The notes under the pieces: generated by a model
The model's input: only the letters and a program-made list of their open reading frames with translations
The model's database searches: none
What the model was told of the DNA's origin: nothing
Shown: positions 36,945 through 45,440 of the stretch, piece after piece
Position numbering within the stretch: position 1 is the first letter of the stretch
How the letters are laid out: the number at the start of each line of letters is the position of its first letter
Position numbers and translations under genes: made by a program
Assembly: GCF_003324185.1 (NCBI RefSeq)
Contig: NZ_PXUP01000006.1
Location: 1-64,000 of the forward strand
DNA from: Faecalibacterium prausnitzii
GTDB taxonomy: Bacteria > Bacillota > Clostridia > Oscillospirales > Ruminococcaceae
Length of the DNA stretch: 64,000 nucleotides
Direction: 5' to 3'

Positions 36945-38309
36945 TCACTCCGCTGCGCTCGCAGCCGTTTCCGGCTCAGACGCGGCAGTCTCACCCTCGG
37001 CGGGCTCTCCCTCCGCAGTCTCTGCGGGGGCGGTATCGTCTGCTGCCGCAGAGGCGGCGGTGCTATCTGCTGCGGCGGCAGAGCTTGCGCCTGCCAGCGT
37101 AGTGGTGCCGCTCAGCTGCTGGGCAGCGCTGACAGCGCGCTGTACCTGCGGGTCGGTCTGGGGGGTGTAGTCGTAGAAGTTCGTTGCTTCCTCTGCACTC
37201 AGGGCACGCTCCACATCCACGGTCAGGCCGGTGCCATCAAAGCAGCTGCCGTCGCCGCAGACCAGCTTTGCCACCGTGATGACCACGGCACTGCCGTCCG
37301 ACAGACGCTGCGGGCTGCTCTGGATGGTGCCCTTGCCCATGGTGGTGGTACCCACCAGACGGGCACCGTTCATGGTGCGCAGGGTGGCTGCGAACAGCTC
37401 GGCTGCGCTGGCGGTGTTGCCGTTGACCAGGCAGACCATCGGCAGACTGACGGAGCTTTCGGCATCGCTGCTGCCGATGACAGTGCGGTTGCCGTTTTTA
37501 TCCTCGGCGTAGGCCACCGTGCCCTCCGGGGCGATCAGGTCAATGCAGTTGATGGCATCTTCCAGAATGCCGCCGCCGTTATCCCGCAGGTCGAATACCA
37601 GACTGGCTGCGCCGCTGGCGGTCAGGGTGCGCAGGGCATAGTCCAGCTCGCTGGGCGTAGTGCCGTCGAACTGACGAATGCGGATATAGCCCACATTGTC
37701 CAGCAGCTGGTAGTCCACAGTGGTGCTGGTGTAGCCGGAATGGGTCAGCTCAGCGGTTTTACTGGCCGCAGCACTGTTCAGCCATGTCACGGTAACGGTA
37801 GTGCCCGCCTCGCCCTGCAAGGCTTTGTATACGGCGTCTGCACCGGACAGGCTCTTGACATCGGTATCGCCCACGGTGGTGATGTAGTCGCCCACGGCGA
37901 TGCCTGCTTCCTGTGCGGGAGAGCCATCGTAAACACGGGTCACCTTAGCGTAGCCGGTCTGGTCGATGCCAAGTTCCACGCCGATGCCCAAAATCTTGCC
38001 GCTCTGGATGTTCATCAGCTCGGTGTAGGCGTTGGCAGTGTAGTAGCGGGCGTACTTATCGCCCGTACCCAGCAGATAACCGGCGGTCAGGCGGTCGTAC
38101 AGGGTGGCCTCATCGATGGTGTAGTAATCGTTGCTGCGGACATAGCGGTCCACCTCAGCGATCTTGTTGTACATACTTTCCTTTTCTTTTACGCTGTTGA
38201 CCGTGCTGTCGAACAGACGCATGGCGATGAGCATCGTGATGGAAAAGGTCACGGTCATGGCAAGGATCACGATGGTGACTGCCATACCCAAAGAAATTTT
38301 ACGGTTCAT
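36945..38309 (-). CDS. S41 family C-terminal processing protease
   Basis: This 454-residue protein has an N-terminal membrane anchor (about 7-31), a PDZ domain (about 105-190, GIGVELGIDQTGYAKV... GSPAQEAGIAVGD) and an S41 catalytic domain with serine in NGNTASAAELF and lysine in TTMGKGTIQ. The C-terminus is an alanine/glutamate-rich low-complexity tail (about 395-454). It sits downstream of ftsEX and an M23 hydrolase gene, a common clostridial arrangement for cell-wall remodelling. Confidence 0.93.
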   Translation of the reverse strand: MNRKISLGMAVTIVILAMTVTFSITMLIAMRLFDSTVNSVKEKESMYNKIAEVDRYVRSNDYYTIDEATLYDRLTAGYLLGTGDKYARYYTANAYTELMNIQSGKILGIGVELGIDQTGYAKVTRVYDGSPAQEAGIAVGDYITTVGDTDVKSLSGADAVYKALQGEAGTTVTVTWLNSAAASKTAELTHSGYTSTTVDYQLLDNVGYIRIRQFDGTTPSELDYALRTLTASGAASLVFDLRDNGGGILEDAINCIDLIAPEGTVAYAEDKNGNRTVIGSSDAESSVSLPMVCLVNGNTASAAELFAATLRTMNGARLVGTTTMGKGTIQSSPQRLSDGSAVVITVAKLVCGDGSCFDGTGLTVDVERALSAEEATNFYDYTPQTDPQVQRAVSAAQQLSGTTTLAGASSAAAADSTAASAAADDTAPAETAEGEPAEGETAASEPETAASAAE

Positions 38310-38325
38310 GGTTTTTTCCTCCCGG

Positions 38326-38433
38326 TCAGAGCGGCAACATCATAAAGATGCTGCCCAGCAGCGAGAGTACAAACACCCCTGCCAGAACCAGACAGCCGAT
38401 GCGCAGCGCGCGCTTGCGTTTTTGTTCGTTCAT
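38326..38433 (-). CDS. 35-residue single-pass membrane protein in the ftsEX cluster
   Basis: This short frame begins MNEQKRKRALRIG, continues with the membrane helix CLVLAGVFVLSLLGSIFMML and ends PL. AAGGAG lies 12 bases upstream of the ATG. It fills the gap between the M23 gene (28 bp upstream) and the S41 gene (16 bp downstream), with that gene's GGGAGG following directly. The basic N-terminus with a single hydrophobic helix predicts an N-in anchor. It may be a small accessory subunit of the envelope module. Function unknown. Confidence 0.62.
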   Translation of the reverse strand: MNEQKRKRALRIGCLVLAGVFVLSLLGSIFMMLPL

Positions 38434-38461
38434 AGATCAACCAGACTCCTTGCCTTGCTTA

Positions 38462-39826
38462 TTAGTTGTGGGGAATGGGGATGCAGCTCCGAGGGTTCAC
38501 AGCGTTGGCCTTGGAACCGCCCTTCCACACCTCCAGATGCAGGTGGTTTCCGGTGGAATTGCCGGTGGTGCCCACATAACCGATCAGTTCGCCCTGCTTC
38601 ACATACTTGCCCGCACTGGTAGCCACCGAGCGCATGTGCGCATACAGGGTGGTATAGGTATTGCCATCGGACATTTTGCCGTGGTAGATGATAACGTAGT
38701 TGCCGTAGCCGCCGGTAGACCAACCTGCAACCTGCACATAGCCGCTGGCGGCTGCGTAGATAGGCGTGCCGCCGGCTGCCGCAAAGTCGGTACCGGCATG
38801 GAGTTTGTTCACGCCGGAGACCGGGTTCTTACGCCAGCCGTACTCACTGGAGATGCGGCTGTAACTCTTCAGCGGGCAGGCAAAGCCGCTAAAGCTCAGC
38901 TGCGGCTTGCTGGCAGAGGCCGCGGCGATCATCTTCTGGATCTCCTTTTTCACGGCCTCGTAGTTCAACTCGTCGGATTCAATGGCTGCCTGTGCCTTCT
39001 GCTGCGCCGCCTGTGCCTCGGCAGCGGAGAGTTTTGCCGCAGAGATGCTGTTGTTCAGCTCGCTCTGCTTGCCCTTCATCTGGGCGTTCTGGCTGTCCAA
39101 CTCACTCTTCTGGCTTTGCAGCTCTGCCTTTTCGGCTTCCAGACCAGCCTTCTGCTCTTCCAGCGCGGCCTTATCGTCCTCCAGCTCCTGCTTGGCGGAC
39201 TTCATGTTGTTCATGATCTCGGTGTCCTTGATGGAGATATCCTGCATCACCTCGTTGAAGGTAAGCAGCTCATACAGGTCATTCACCGCACCGAGCATGG
39301 CCACACTGCCGCCGTCCCGCAGCTCCTGCATGGCAGCCATGTGCTTTTTAAAATCGTCCCACTGGTCATCGATCTCGTTCTGCTTTTGCTCGATCTGGGT
39401 CTGCTTGTCCGTGATCTGGGTCTGCATCACGCCGATCTGCTGTTCCTTCTCGCCGATGCTGTTCTGCACTGCGGCGATCTGACCGCCCAGCACGCTGATC
39501 TGATCCTGCAGAACGGTGACCCGTTCCTTCAGCTCGCTTTCCAGCGCCTTGGCGGCGGATTCCTTCTTTTTGGCGTCCGAAAGCTCCTTTTTGTGCTGGT
39601 TGATGGACTGGGAAAGCTTATCCAGCTTGCTCTGCAAGCTGGCCATACTGGTATTGCTGGTAGCCGCCGAGGCCGGGTACACCGTGGCTGTCAGCAGCAG
39701 GCAGACACAGGCCAGCCCAAGGCTGACCGCACGGATCAGCTTGCTGCGGGGGCTTTCCGGCCGGGCGTGCCGGGCGGTATAAGGGCCTGTGAGCCGGAAG
39801 GGCTTTGCGTGCATTGCTTTACTCAT
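38462..39826 (-). CDS. coiled-coil M23 peptidase (EnvC-like)
   Basis: This 454-residue exported protein has a membrane or signal helix (about 33-53), a long coiled coil (about 60-300, rich in Q, K, E and A) and a C-terminal M23 domain with HAGTDFAAAGGTPIYAA and HLHLEVW. That architecture and the adjoining ftsEX match EnvC/PcsB/CwlO-type hydrolases controlled by FtsEX. The metal ligands H..D and HxH are present, so it is probably active. The start at 39826 has AAAGGAG upstream. Confidence 0.92.
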   Translation of the reverse strand: MSKAMHAKPFRLTGPYTARHARPESPRSKLIRAVSLGLACVCLLLTATVYPASAATSNTSMASLQSKLDKLSQSINQHKKELSDAKKKESAAKALESELKERVTVLQDQISVLGGQIAAVQNSIGEKEQQIGVMQTQITDKQTQIEQKQNEIDDQWDDFKKHMAAMQELRDGGSVAMLGAVNDLYELLTFNEVMQDISIKDTEIMNNMKSAKQELEDDKAALEEQKAGLEAEKAELQSQKSELDSQNAQMKGKQSELNNSISAAKLSAAEAQAAQQKAQAAIESDELNYEAVKKEIQKMIAAASASKPQLSFSGFACPLKSYSRISSEYGWRKNPVSGVNKLHAGTDFAAAGGTPIYAAASGYVQVAGWSTGGYGNYVIIYHGKMSDGNTYTTLYAHMRSVATSAGKYVKQGELIGYVGTTGNSTGNHLHLEVWKGGSKANAVNPRSCIPIPHN

Positions 39827-39845
39827 AAAACGCGGCTCCTTTCGG

Positions 39846-40754
39846 TCACACATTCAGATGTTTGCGGATAGAGAACATACTGCCCACGCCGCCTACGATA
39901 GCGCCGCTGAGCAGGCTTGTTACCACGATAGTCGGCAGCACGTTTGCCACCGGCACCAGTGCACGGCCCATGAGCATCTGCCAGATGCCGCCCAAGCCGC
40001 CAGCGGCGTTGACCACATAACTGTAACAGCCAAGGCTGACCGCTGCGGTCAATATGCCGGAGATCAGGCCCATGGTCAGGCCCTCCACAAAGAAAGGCAG
40101 GGTGACCATGCGGTTGGTAGCACCCACATACTTCATGATCTCGATCTCGCGGCGGCGGGCAAAAACGCTCAGACGGATGGTGCTGCCCACCGTGATGATG
40201 CTGACCACCATCAGCACCATCACGATCATGCGACCACCCTTGGTGACTGCCTTCTGGATCTCCACAAAGACATTGGTCATCTCCACCGGAGCAGCAACGC
40301 TGACAACGCCCGGGATGGCCTGCATCTTCACGCTCATGCGCTCCATCTGGGTCAGATCGCTCAGGGTGACCCGGTAGTTGGCCTTAAAGGGGTTGTCGTT
40401 CTCAAATTCATCCCACAGGGAGGAATAATCCTGCATATAGCCGCGGTAGGTGTCGAGCACGTCCTGCTTGGAAACGTACTGCACCCCGCTGACCCCCGGC
40501 ATAGCCGAAAGGGTCTCGCCTACCTGCGCAGCGGTGGCATCATCACATTCTGGGTCCAGATAGACCACCGTCTCGTTCTGGCTGCCCAGATAGGCCACCA
40601 TGCTGCCCACATTCACCTCGGCCAGACTGGCAAAGATGTTCAGCGTCATACAAACACTCAAAGAAGCGATGCAGGCAATGGTCATAGCCCAGTGCTTGCC
40701 CAAGTTGCGCACACCGCGCCGGGTAAGGAAAAAGAAGGTAGAGGGACGCATCAT
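39846..40754 (-). CDS. ftsX: cell division protein FtsX
   Basis: This 302-residue permease-like protein has TM1 at about 23-45, a periplasmic domain (about 46-170) and three more helices (about 175-195, 225-250, 270-290). Family motifs RREIEIMKYVGATNR and FFVEGLTMGLISG are present. It overlaps ftsE by 4 bp. It transmits ATP-driven changes in FtsE to the extracellular hydrolase encoded next. Confidence 0.94.
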   Translation of the reverse strand: MMRPSTFFFLTRRGVRNLGKHWAMTIACIASLSVCMTLNIFASLAEVNVGSMVAYLGSQNETVVYLDPECDDATAAQVGETLSAMPGVSGVQYVSKQDVLDTYRGYMQDYSSLWDEFENDNPFKANYRVTLSDLTQMERMSVKMQAIPGVVSVAAPVEMTNVFVEIQKAVTKGGRMIVMVLMVVSIITVGSTIRLSVFARRREIEIMKYVGATNRMVTLPFFVEGLTMGLISGILTAAVSLGCYSYVVNAAGGLGGIWQMLMGRALVPVANVLPTIVVTSLLSGAIVGGVGSMFSIRKHLNV

Positions 40755-41515
40755 ACGGCAGCCACCTCCTTTTTGGCAGCGGACGCATCGTCCGCATCAA
40801 AGGCGGCAACATCCAGCGAAAGATCATCCTCGGCGGCGGCCACGGGGTCTGCGGGCACGTCCGAGACGATGCGCCCATGGCTCAGGGTGACCACACGCTG
40901 ATGGAAACGGTGCACCAGCTCGTGCTCGTGGGTGACCACCAGCACCGTGATGCCCATTTTGCTCACCCGCTCCAGCAGCTGCATCATTTCCAGGCTCAGC
41001 TCCGGGTCAATGTTGCCGGTGGGCTCATCTGCAATGACCAGCTTGGGGTTATGCACCAGCGCACGCGCCACAGCCACACGCTGCTGCTCGCCGCCGGAAA
41101 GGGTATCCGGGTAGCACTTGGCCTTATCCTCCAGATGCACCAGCTCCAGAATGTACTCCACGCGGGGACGGATCTCCTTGTGGGGCACGTTGAGGACGTG
41201 CATGGCAAAGGCCACGTTCTCGTACACGGTCATGCTTGGGATCAGCCGGAAGTCCTGAAAGATGATGCCCATCTGACGGCGCAGGTAAGGGATCTTGTGG
41301 CGGCGCAGCTTGGCTACGTCCTTACCCAGCACGGTCACCTTGCCGGAGGTAGGCAGTGCCTCCCGCAGAATCAGCTTGAGCAGGGTGGATTTGCCTGCGC
41401 CGGAGTGACCCAGCAGAAAGACGAACTCGCCTTCATCCACATGGAAGTTGATATCCTCCAGTGCAAGGCGGCCGCCCTTTTTATATTCTTTGGAAACGTG
41501 TTCAAAATCGATCAT
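40751..41515 (-). CDS. ftsE: cell division ATP-binding protein FtsE
   Basis: This 254-residue ABC ATPase has Walker [13 protein letters not shown], the signature [15 protein letters not shown], Walker [13 protein letters not shown] and an acidic, alanine-rich C-terminal tail (about 225-254). It heads the operon ftsE-ftsX-M23-small membrane protein-S41. Confidence 0.95.
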   Translation of the reverse strand: MIDFEHVSKEYKKGGRLALEDINFHVDEGEFVFLLGHSGAGKSTLLKLILREALPTSGKVTVLGKDVAKLRRHKIPYLRRQMGIIFQDFRLIPSMTVYENVAFAMHVLNVPHKEIRPRVEYILELVHLEDKAKCYPDTLSGGEQQRVAVARALVHNPKLVIADEPTGNIDPELSLEMMQLLERVSKMGITVLVVTHEHELVHRFHQRVVTLSHGRIVSDVPADPVAAAEDDLSLDVAAFDADDASAAKKEVAAV

Positions 41516-41581
41516 GGAATCGTATTAGCTCCTGACATCAAGATTTTTGACGGTCAAGACAGCCCGTCCGCAGCCCGTACT

Positions 41582-41622
41582 GCAAAAAGAACCGGCCAGC
41601 ATCGGTTTCGAGCGGCCGGTTC
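41582..41622 (-). terminator. terminator upstream of ftsE (end of the CdaR-like gene)
   Basis: GAACCGGCC (41589-41597) pairs with GGCCGGTTC (41614-41622); on the minus strand it is followed by TTTTT. It lies 35 bp after the CdaR-like stop, so ftsE should have its own promoter in 41516-41588, which I could not pick out. Confidence 0.82.
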
Positions 41623-41656
41623 GACGCCGGCGGGGCAAAACCCGCACAGCGGAATA

Positions 41657-42742
41657 TCAGTATTTGGCCGGGTTGTTGGACAGGTACTTCTTTACCATCA
41701 GCGCTACCTTAAAGACGATAGCGTCGTCGAACTCACGCAGATCCAGACCGGTCAGCTTTTTGATCTTTTCCAGACGATACACCAGCGTGTTGCGGTGCAC
41801 AAACAGGCCGCGGCTGGTCTCGGACACATTCAGGTTGTTCTCGAAGAAGCGCTGGATGGTGAACAAAGTCTCCTGATCCAGGCTTTCGATGCTGCCCTGT
41901 TTGAACACCTCGCGCAGGAACATCTCGCACACGGTGGTAGGCAGCTGGTAGATCAGACGAGCAATGCCCAGGTTATCGTAGCGGATGATCTGCTTTTCGG
42001 TATCGAACACCTTGCTCACTTCCATGGCGATCTGGGCTTCCTTAAAGGAGGTAGCCAGATCCTTCACGTTGGCAATGGGGGTGCCAATGCCGACCACGGC
42101 CTTGATGTAGTGTTCGCCGGAGAGGGTATCCACAATGCTGGCGGCCAGCTTTTCCATATCGGTGCGGTCGATGCCCTTGCGGATCTCCTTAACCAGCACG
42201 GTGTCGGTCTCGCTGATATTGAACACAAAGTCCTTCTGCTTATCGGGGAACAGGCTGCTGACCACATCGTAGGCAGAGATATCGCCGCCGCTGATCACCC
42301 GCACGATGAACACCACGCGGGAAACATCGGTGGCAAAGTGCAGCTCCCGTGCCTTGGCGTAGATATCGCCGGGCAGGATGTTGTCCAGCACCACGTTCTT
42401 GATAAAGTTGGACTTATCGAACTTTTCGTCGTGGTACTGCTTGATGCTCTGCAGGCTGATGGCCAGCACACCGGCAAACTGCCCTGCAGTCTCGTCGGCG
42501 CCCTCCACGAACACGGCATAATCGTTATGCTTGGCATTGGAGAACTGCTGGTAAGTATAGCCGTCGCGCACAAAGCGGTCGCCTGCGGTCAGACGCTCGG
42601 CCATATAGCCCTCGCGCACCTCGCCGATCAGGTTCAGCTCCGAGCAGGAAATGACAGCGCCAGTCTCATCCACAACGCCGACCACCCGATTGATTGCGTC
42701 CTTCATCTGGTAGATCACGCTTTGAAATACTCTATTGGCCAT
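41657..42742 (-). CDS. CdaR/PucR-family transcriptional regulator
   Basis: This 361-residue protein has an N-terminal sensory domain (about 1-130, with VVDETGAVISCSE and IKQYHDEK), a GGDEF-like middle region and a C-terminal PucR-type helix-turn-helix (about 305-350, LNVSETSRGLFVHRNTLVYRLEKIKKLTG). CdaR-type proteins respond to sugar diacids, but this ligand is unknown. The start at 42742 follows AAAAGGGG at 9 bases. A perfect inverted repeat near its own promoter suggests autoregulation. Confidence 0.87.
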   Translation of the reverse strand: MANRVFQSVIYQMKDAINRVVGVVDETGAVISCSELNLIGEVREGYMAERLTAGDRFVRDGYTYQQFSNAKHNDYAVFVEGADETAGQFAGVLAISLQSIKQYHDEKFDKSNFIKNVVLDNILPGDIYAKARELHFATDVSRVVFIVRVISGGDISAYDVVSSLFPDKQKDFVFNISETDTVLVKEIRKGIDRTDMEKLAASIVDTLSGEHYIKAVVGIGTPIANVKDLATSFKEAQIAMEVSKVFDTEKQIIRYDNLGIARLIYQLPTTVCEMFLREVFKQGSIESLDQETLFTIQRFFENNLNVSETSRGLFVHRNTLVYRLEKIKKLTGLDLREFDDAIVFKVALMVKKYLSNNPAKY

Positions 42743-42826
42743 AAATGGATACCCCTTTTCCTCGTTTGTGCAAGCCGCGGCGGCATGGGTTGTGATTTTA
42801 AACAATTTAGCCGCATTACAATCTAT

Positions 42827-42894
42827 ATTTTACACAAAAGAATTTACTTTTGCAACAGATTTCAACAAAAAAAATAATTCTTTCTTGTTGAAAT
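42827..42894 (-). promoter_or_regulatory. promoter and inverted repeat of the CdaR-like gene
   Basis: On the minus strand TTGCAA (42855-42850) and TAAAAT (42832-42827) have a 17-bp spacer. Just upstream of the -35, ATTTCAACAA (42859-42868) and TTGTTGAAAT (42885-42894) form a perfect 10-bp inverted repeat with a 16-base gap, placed as an activator or repressor site. Confidence 0.68.
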
Positions 42895-43006
42895 TATCTT
42901 TCGGGGCCATTTTTTGCCAAAAAAGTGCCTTTTTGCGTGGTTCTTACCGTTATTTTACCGGTAAATTGTGATACATTTTTGAAAGTCGCGTGAAAAGTGC
43001 AGTGTT

Positions 43007-43708
43007 TTATCTGGTAATTTTTGCCACTTCTTCGTCAGAAAGCTCTCGCCACTGCCCCGGGGCAAGCTGCGCATCCAGTGCAAGGCCGCCAATCGCCTCC
43101 CGGTGCAAAGCATTCACCCCGGCACCGTACACACCGAACATCCGTTTGATCTGGTGGTACACCCCCTGCCGCAGCACTACCCGCACGGTGCATCCGTCCG
43201 GGGAAAGGGCGGTCACCTCGGCGGGCGAAAGAGCAGTGCCGTCTGCCAACGTGACCCCCGCCGCAAAGCCGGTGCACATCTCCTGCGTGAGCGGAGTGTC
43301 AATGGTCACAGTGTAGGTCTTGGAAACATGGTGCCGGGGGGACAGAATATCGTGGGCAAAGCCGCCGTCATCGGTCAGCAGCACAAAGCCGGTGCTGGTC
43401 TTATCCAGCCGCCCGGCCGGAAACAGCTCCCGCCGGGGGTAGGCGTCCCCTACCAGGTCCACCACGGTGGTGTCCCGCTTATCAGTGGAGGCGCTCACCA
43501 CCCCCTCGGGCTTATTGAGCATGAGGTAGACGAACTTCTGATAGCGCAGCGGCGCGCCGTCCACCGTCACCGTGTCGTTATCCTTCAGCTGGGTGTCCCC
43601 TTTTTTGCACACCGCGCCGTTCACCTGCACGCGCCCCTTTGCCAGCATGGTTTTGGCCTCGCTGCGGGTGCACTGGGCAGTTTCGGCCAGATATTTATCC
43701 AAACGCAT
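43007..43708 (-). CDS. rsuA: RsuA-family 16S rRNA pseudouridine synthase
   Basis: This 233-residue enzyme has an N-terminal S4 domain (about 1-55, MRLDKYLAETAQCTRSEAKTM) and a synthase domain with the catalytic aspartate in AGRLDKTSTGFVLLTDDG and the later GVYHQIKRMFGVYG. It probably modifies U516 of 16S rRNA, though RluB/E-type targets cannot be excluded. The start at 43708 has GGAG upstream; a 24-residue N-terminal extension lacks family similarity. Confidence 0.9.
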   Translation of the reverse strand: MRLDKYLAETAQCTRSEAKTMLAKGRVQVNGAVCKKGDTQLKDNDTVTVDGAPLRYQKFVYLMLNKPEGVVSASTDKRDTTVVDLVGDAYPRRELFPAGRLDKTSTGFVLLTDDGGFAHDILSPRHHVSKTYTVTIDTPLTQEMCTGFAAGVTLADGTALSPAEVTALSPDGCTVRVVLRQGVYHQIKRMFGVYGAGVNALHREAIGGLALDAQLAPGQWRELSDEEVAKITR

Positions 43709-43776
43709 AAGCGGTTCTCCTTTGTTGATGATGCCCTCAGTGTAACATGACAGACAAAATCGTGCAAGGCACAAAC

Positions 43777-43812
43777 GCAAAAAGGAGAAGCCCGTAGGCT
43801 TCTCCTTTTTGC
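43777..43812. terminator. terminator of the purine operon
   Basis: A perfect 16-bp stem (43777-43792 with 43797-43812) has a 4-base loop and A/T flanks, 14 bp after the purB stop. Confidence 0.9.
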
Positions 43813-43826
43813 AATTGATCCTATTA

Positions 43827-45272
43827 TCAGACGCTCAGGGAGGCGTGCTGCTCCACATCCTCGGGGTCAGCATCGAAGATGGGCTGCAGGACGTTGGCGA
43901 TAAACTCCTCCACCTGCTGGGGTGCACGGCCCACAAAGTTCTCCGGCACAAGCCCCGCCACGATCTCCTCGCGGGTCAGGCCAAAGGCCGGGTCTGCGGC
44001 AATGCGGTCCACCATATCGTTGGGCAGGCCCTCTTCCTTGACCTGCTTACCGGCGGCGATGGCGTGCTGGCGCAGGCGCTCGTGCAGCTCCTGACGGTTG
44101 CCGCCCTTTTCCACAGCCTGCATCATGATGTTCTCGCTGGCCATGAAGGGCAGCTCGGCCATCAGGCGGCTGCGCACCACCTTGGGGTACACCACCAGAC
44201 CATCGGTGACGTTGAGCATGATGTTCAGGATGGCATCAGTGGCAAGGAAGCCCTCGGCCATAGCCACGCGCTTGTTGGCGCTGTCGTCCAGCGTGCGCTC
44301 AAACCACTGGGTGCCGGTGGTAAAGCTGGGGTTCAACACATCCACCATCAGGTAGCGGGCAAGGGCGCAGATGCGCTCGCAGCGCATGGGGTTACGCTTA
44401 TAGGGCATAGCGGAAGAACCGATCTGGTTCTTCTCAAACGGCTCCTCCATCTCCTTGAAGTTTGCCAGCAGGCGCAGGTCGGTGGCAAACTTCATGCAGC
44501 TCTGGCCAATACCGGCCAGTGCGTTCAGGATAAAGGCATCCACCTTGCGGCTGTAAGTCTGGCCGGACACCGGCACAACGGCCTTGGGGTCAAAGCCCAT
44601 CTCCTTTGCAATGGAAGCATCCACGGCACGGATCTTGTCGGCATCGCCCTTGAACAGCTCCATAAAGGAAGCCTGCGTACCGGTGGTGCCCTTGACACCG
44701 CGCAGCTGCAGGGTAGCCAGACGATGGTCGATCTCGGCCAGATCCATCACCAGCTCGTTGGCCCACAGGGTAGCGCGTTTGCCCACAGTGGTGGGCTGTG
44801 CGGGCTGGCAGTGGGTGTAGGCCATGCAGGGCATATCCTTGTACTCCTTGGCAAAGTGTGCCAGCTTTGCCAGCACACCCACCAGCTTTTTGCGCACCAG
44901 CTCCAGACCCTGCCGCATCACGATGATATCGGTGTTGTCGCCCACATAGCAGCTGGTGGCACCCAGATGGATGATGCCGGCTGCCTTGGGGCACTGCTGG
45001 CCGTAGGCGTAGACATGGCTCATGACGTCGTGGCGCACCAGCTTTTCCCGCTCGATGGCCACTTCGTAGTTGATATCGTCCACATGGGCTTCCAGCTCAG
45101 CTACCATATCCGGGGTGATGTTGGTCAGACCCTGATCCATTTCGGCACGAGCCAGCGCCACCCACAGCCGCCGCCAGGTGCGGAACTTGTTGTCGTCCGA
45201 GAAGATGTACTGCATCTCATCGGAAGCGTAGCGGGTGGAAAAAGGGCTGATATAGCGATCATGCTGTGACAT
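43827..45272 (-). CDS. purB: adenylosuccinate lyase
   Basis: This 481-residue enzyme acts twice in purine synthesis: SAICAR to AICAR and adenylosuccinate to AMP. The fumarase-superfamily signature GSSAMPYKRNPMRCER is intact, and the catalytic-histidine regions GATSCYVGDN and TQASFM are present. It is the last gene of the pur operon, separated from purL by a 130-bp palindromic repeat element. Confidence 0.96.
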   Translation of the reverse strand: MSQHDRYISPFSTRYASDEMQYIFSDDNKFRTWRRLWVALARAEMDQGLTNITPDMVAELEAHVDDINYEVAIEREKLVRHDVMSHVYAYGQQCPKAAGIIHLGATSCYVGDNTDIIVMRQGLELVRKKLVGVLAKLAHFAKEYKDMPCMAYTHCQPAQPTTVGKRATLWANELVMDLAEIDHRLATLQLRGVKGTTGTQASFMELFKGDADKIRAVDASIAKEMGFDPKAVVPVSGQTYSRKVDAFILNALAGIGQSCMKFATDLRLLANFKEMEEPFEKNQIGSSAMPYKRNPMRCERICALARYLMVDVLNPSFTTGTQWFERTLDDSANKRVAMAEGFLATDAILNIMLNVTDGLVVYPKVVRSRLMAELPFMASENIMMQAVEKGGNRQELHERLRQHAIAAGKQVKEEGLPNDMVDRIAADPAFGLTREEIVAGLVPENFVGRAPQQVEEFIANVLQPIFDADPEDVEQHASLSV

Positions 45273-45295
45273 TGGTTGTTTTCCTCCTGAAAATA

Positions 45296-45425
45296 ACCCT
45301 CTCAGTCTCGCTTCGCTCGCCAGCTCCCCCGAGGTGGGGAGCTTTTTGCGCTCTGCCGGTCAGTACCGGAAAACCTCCCCCTTTCGGGGGAGGTGGCACG
45401 CCGCAGGCGTGACGGAGAGGGTTTT
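45296..45425. repeat. palindromic repeat element, copy B (purL-purB)
   Basis: Two monomers stand in inverted orientation. The first reads CCCTCTCAGTC, a small hairpin, then CAGCTCCCCC...GGGGAGCTTTTT. The second is the reverse of CCCTCTCCGTCACGCC...CACCTCCCCC with its GGGGGAGG partner. The ends ACCCTCTC and GAGAGGGT are inverted repeats. Confidence 0.85.
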
Positions 45426-45440
45426 CTTCTTATTCTACCA

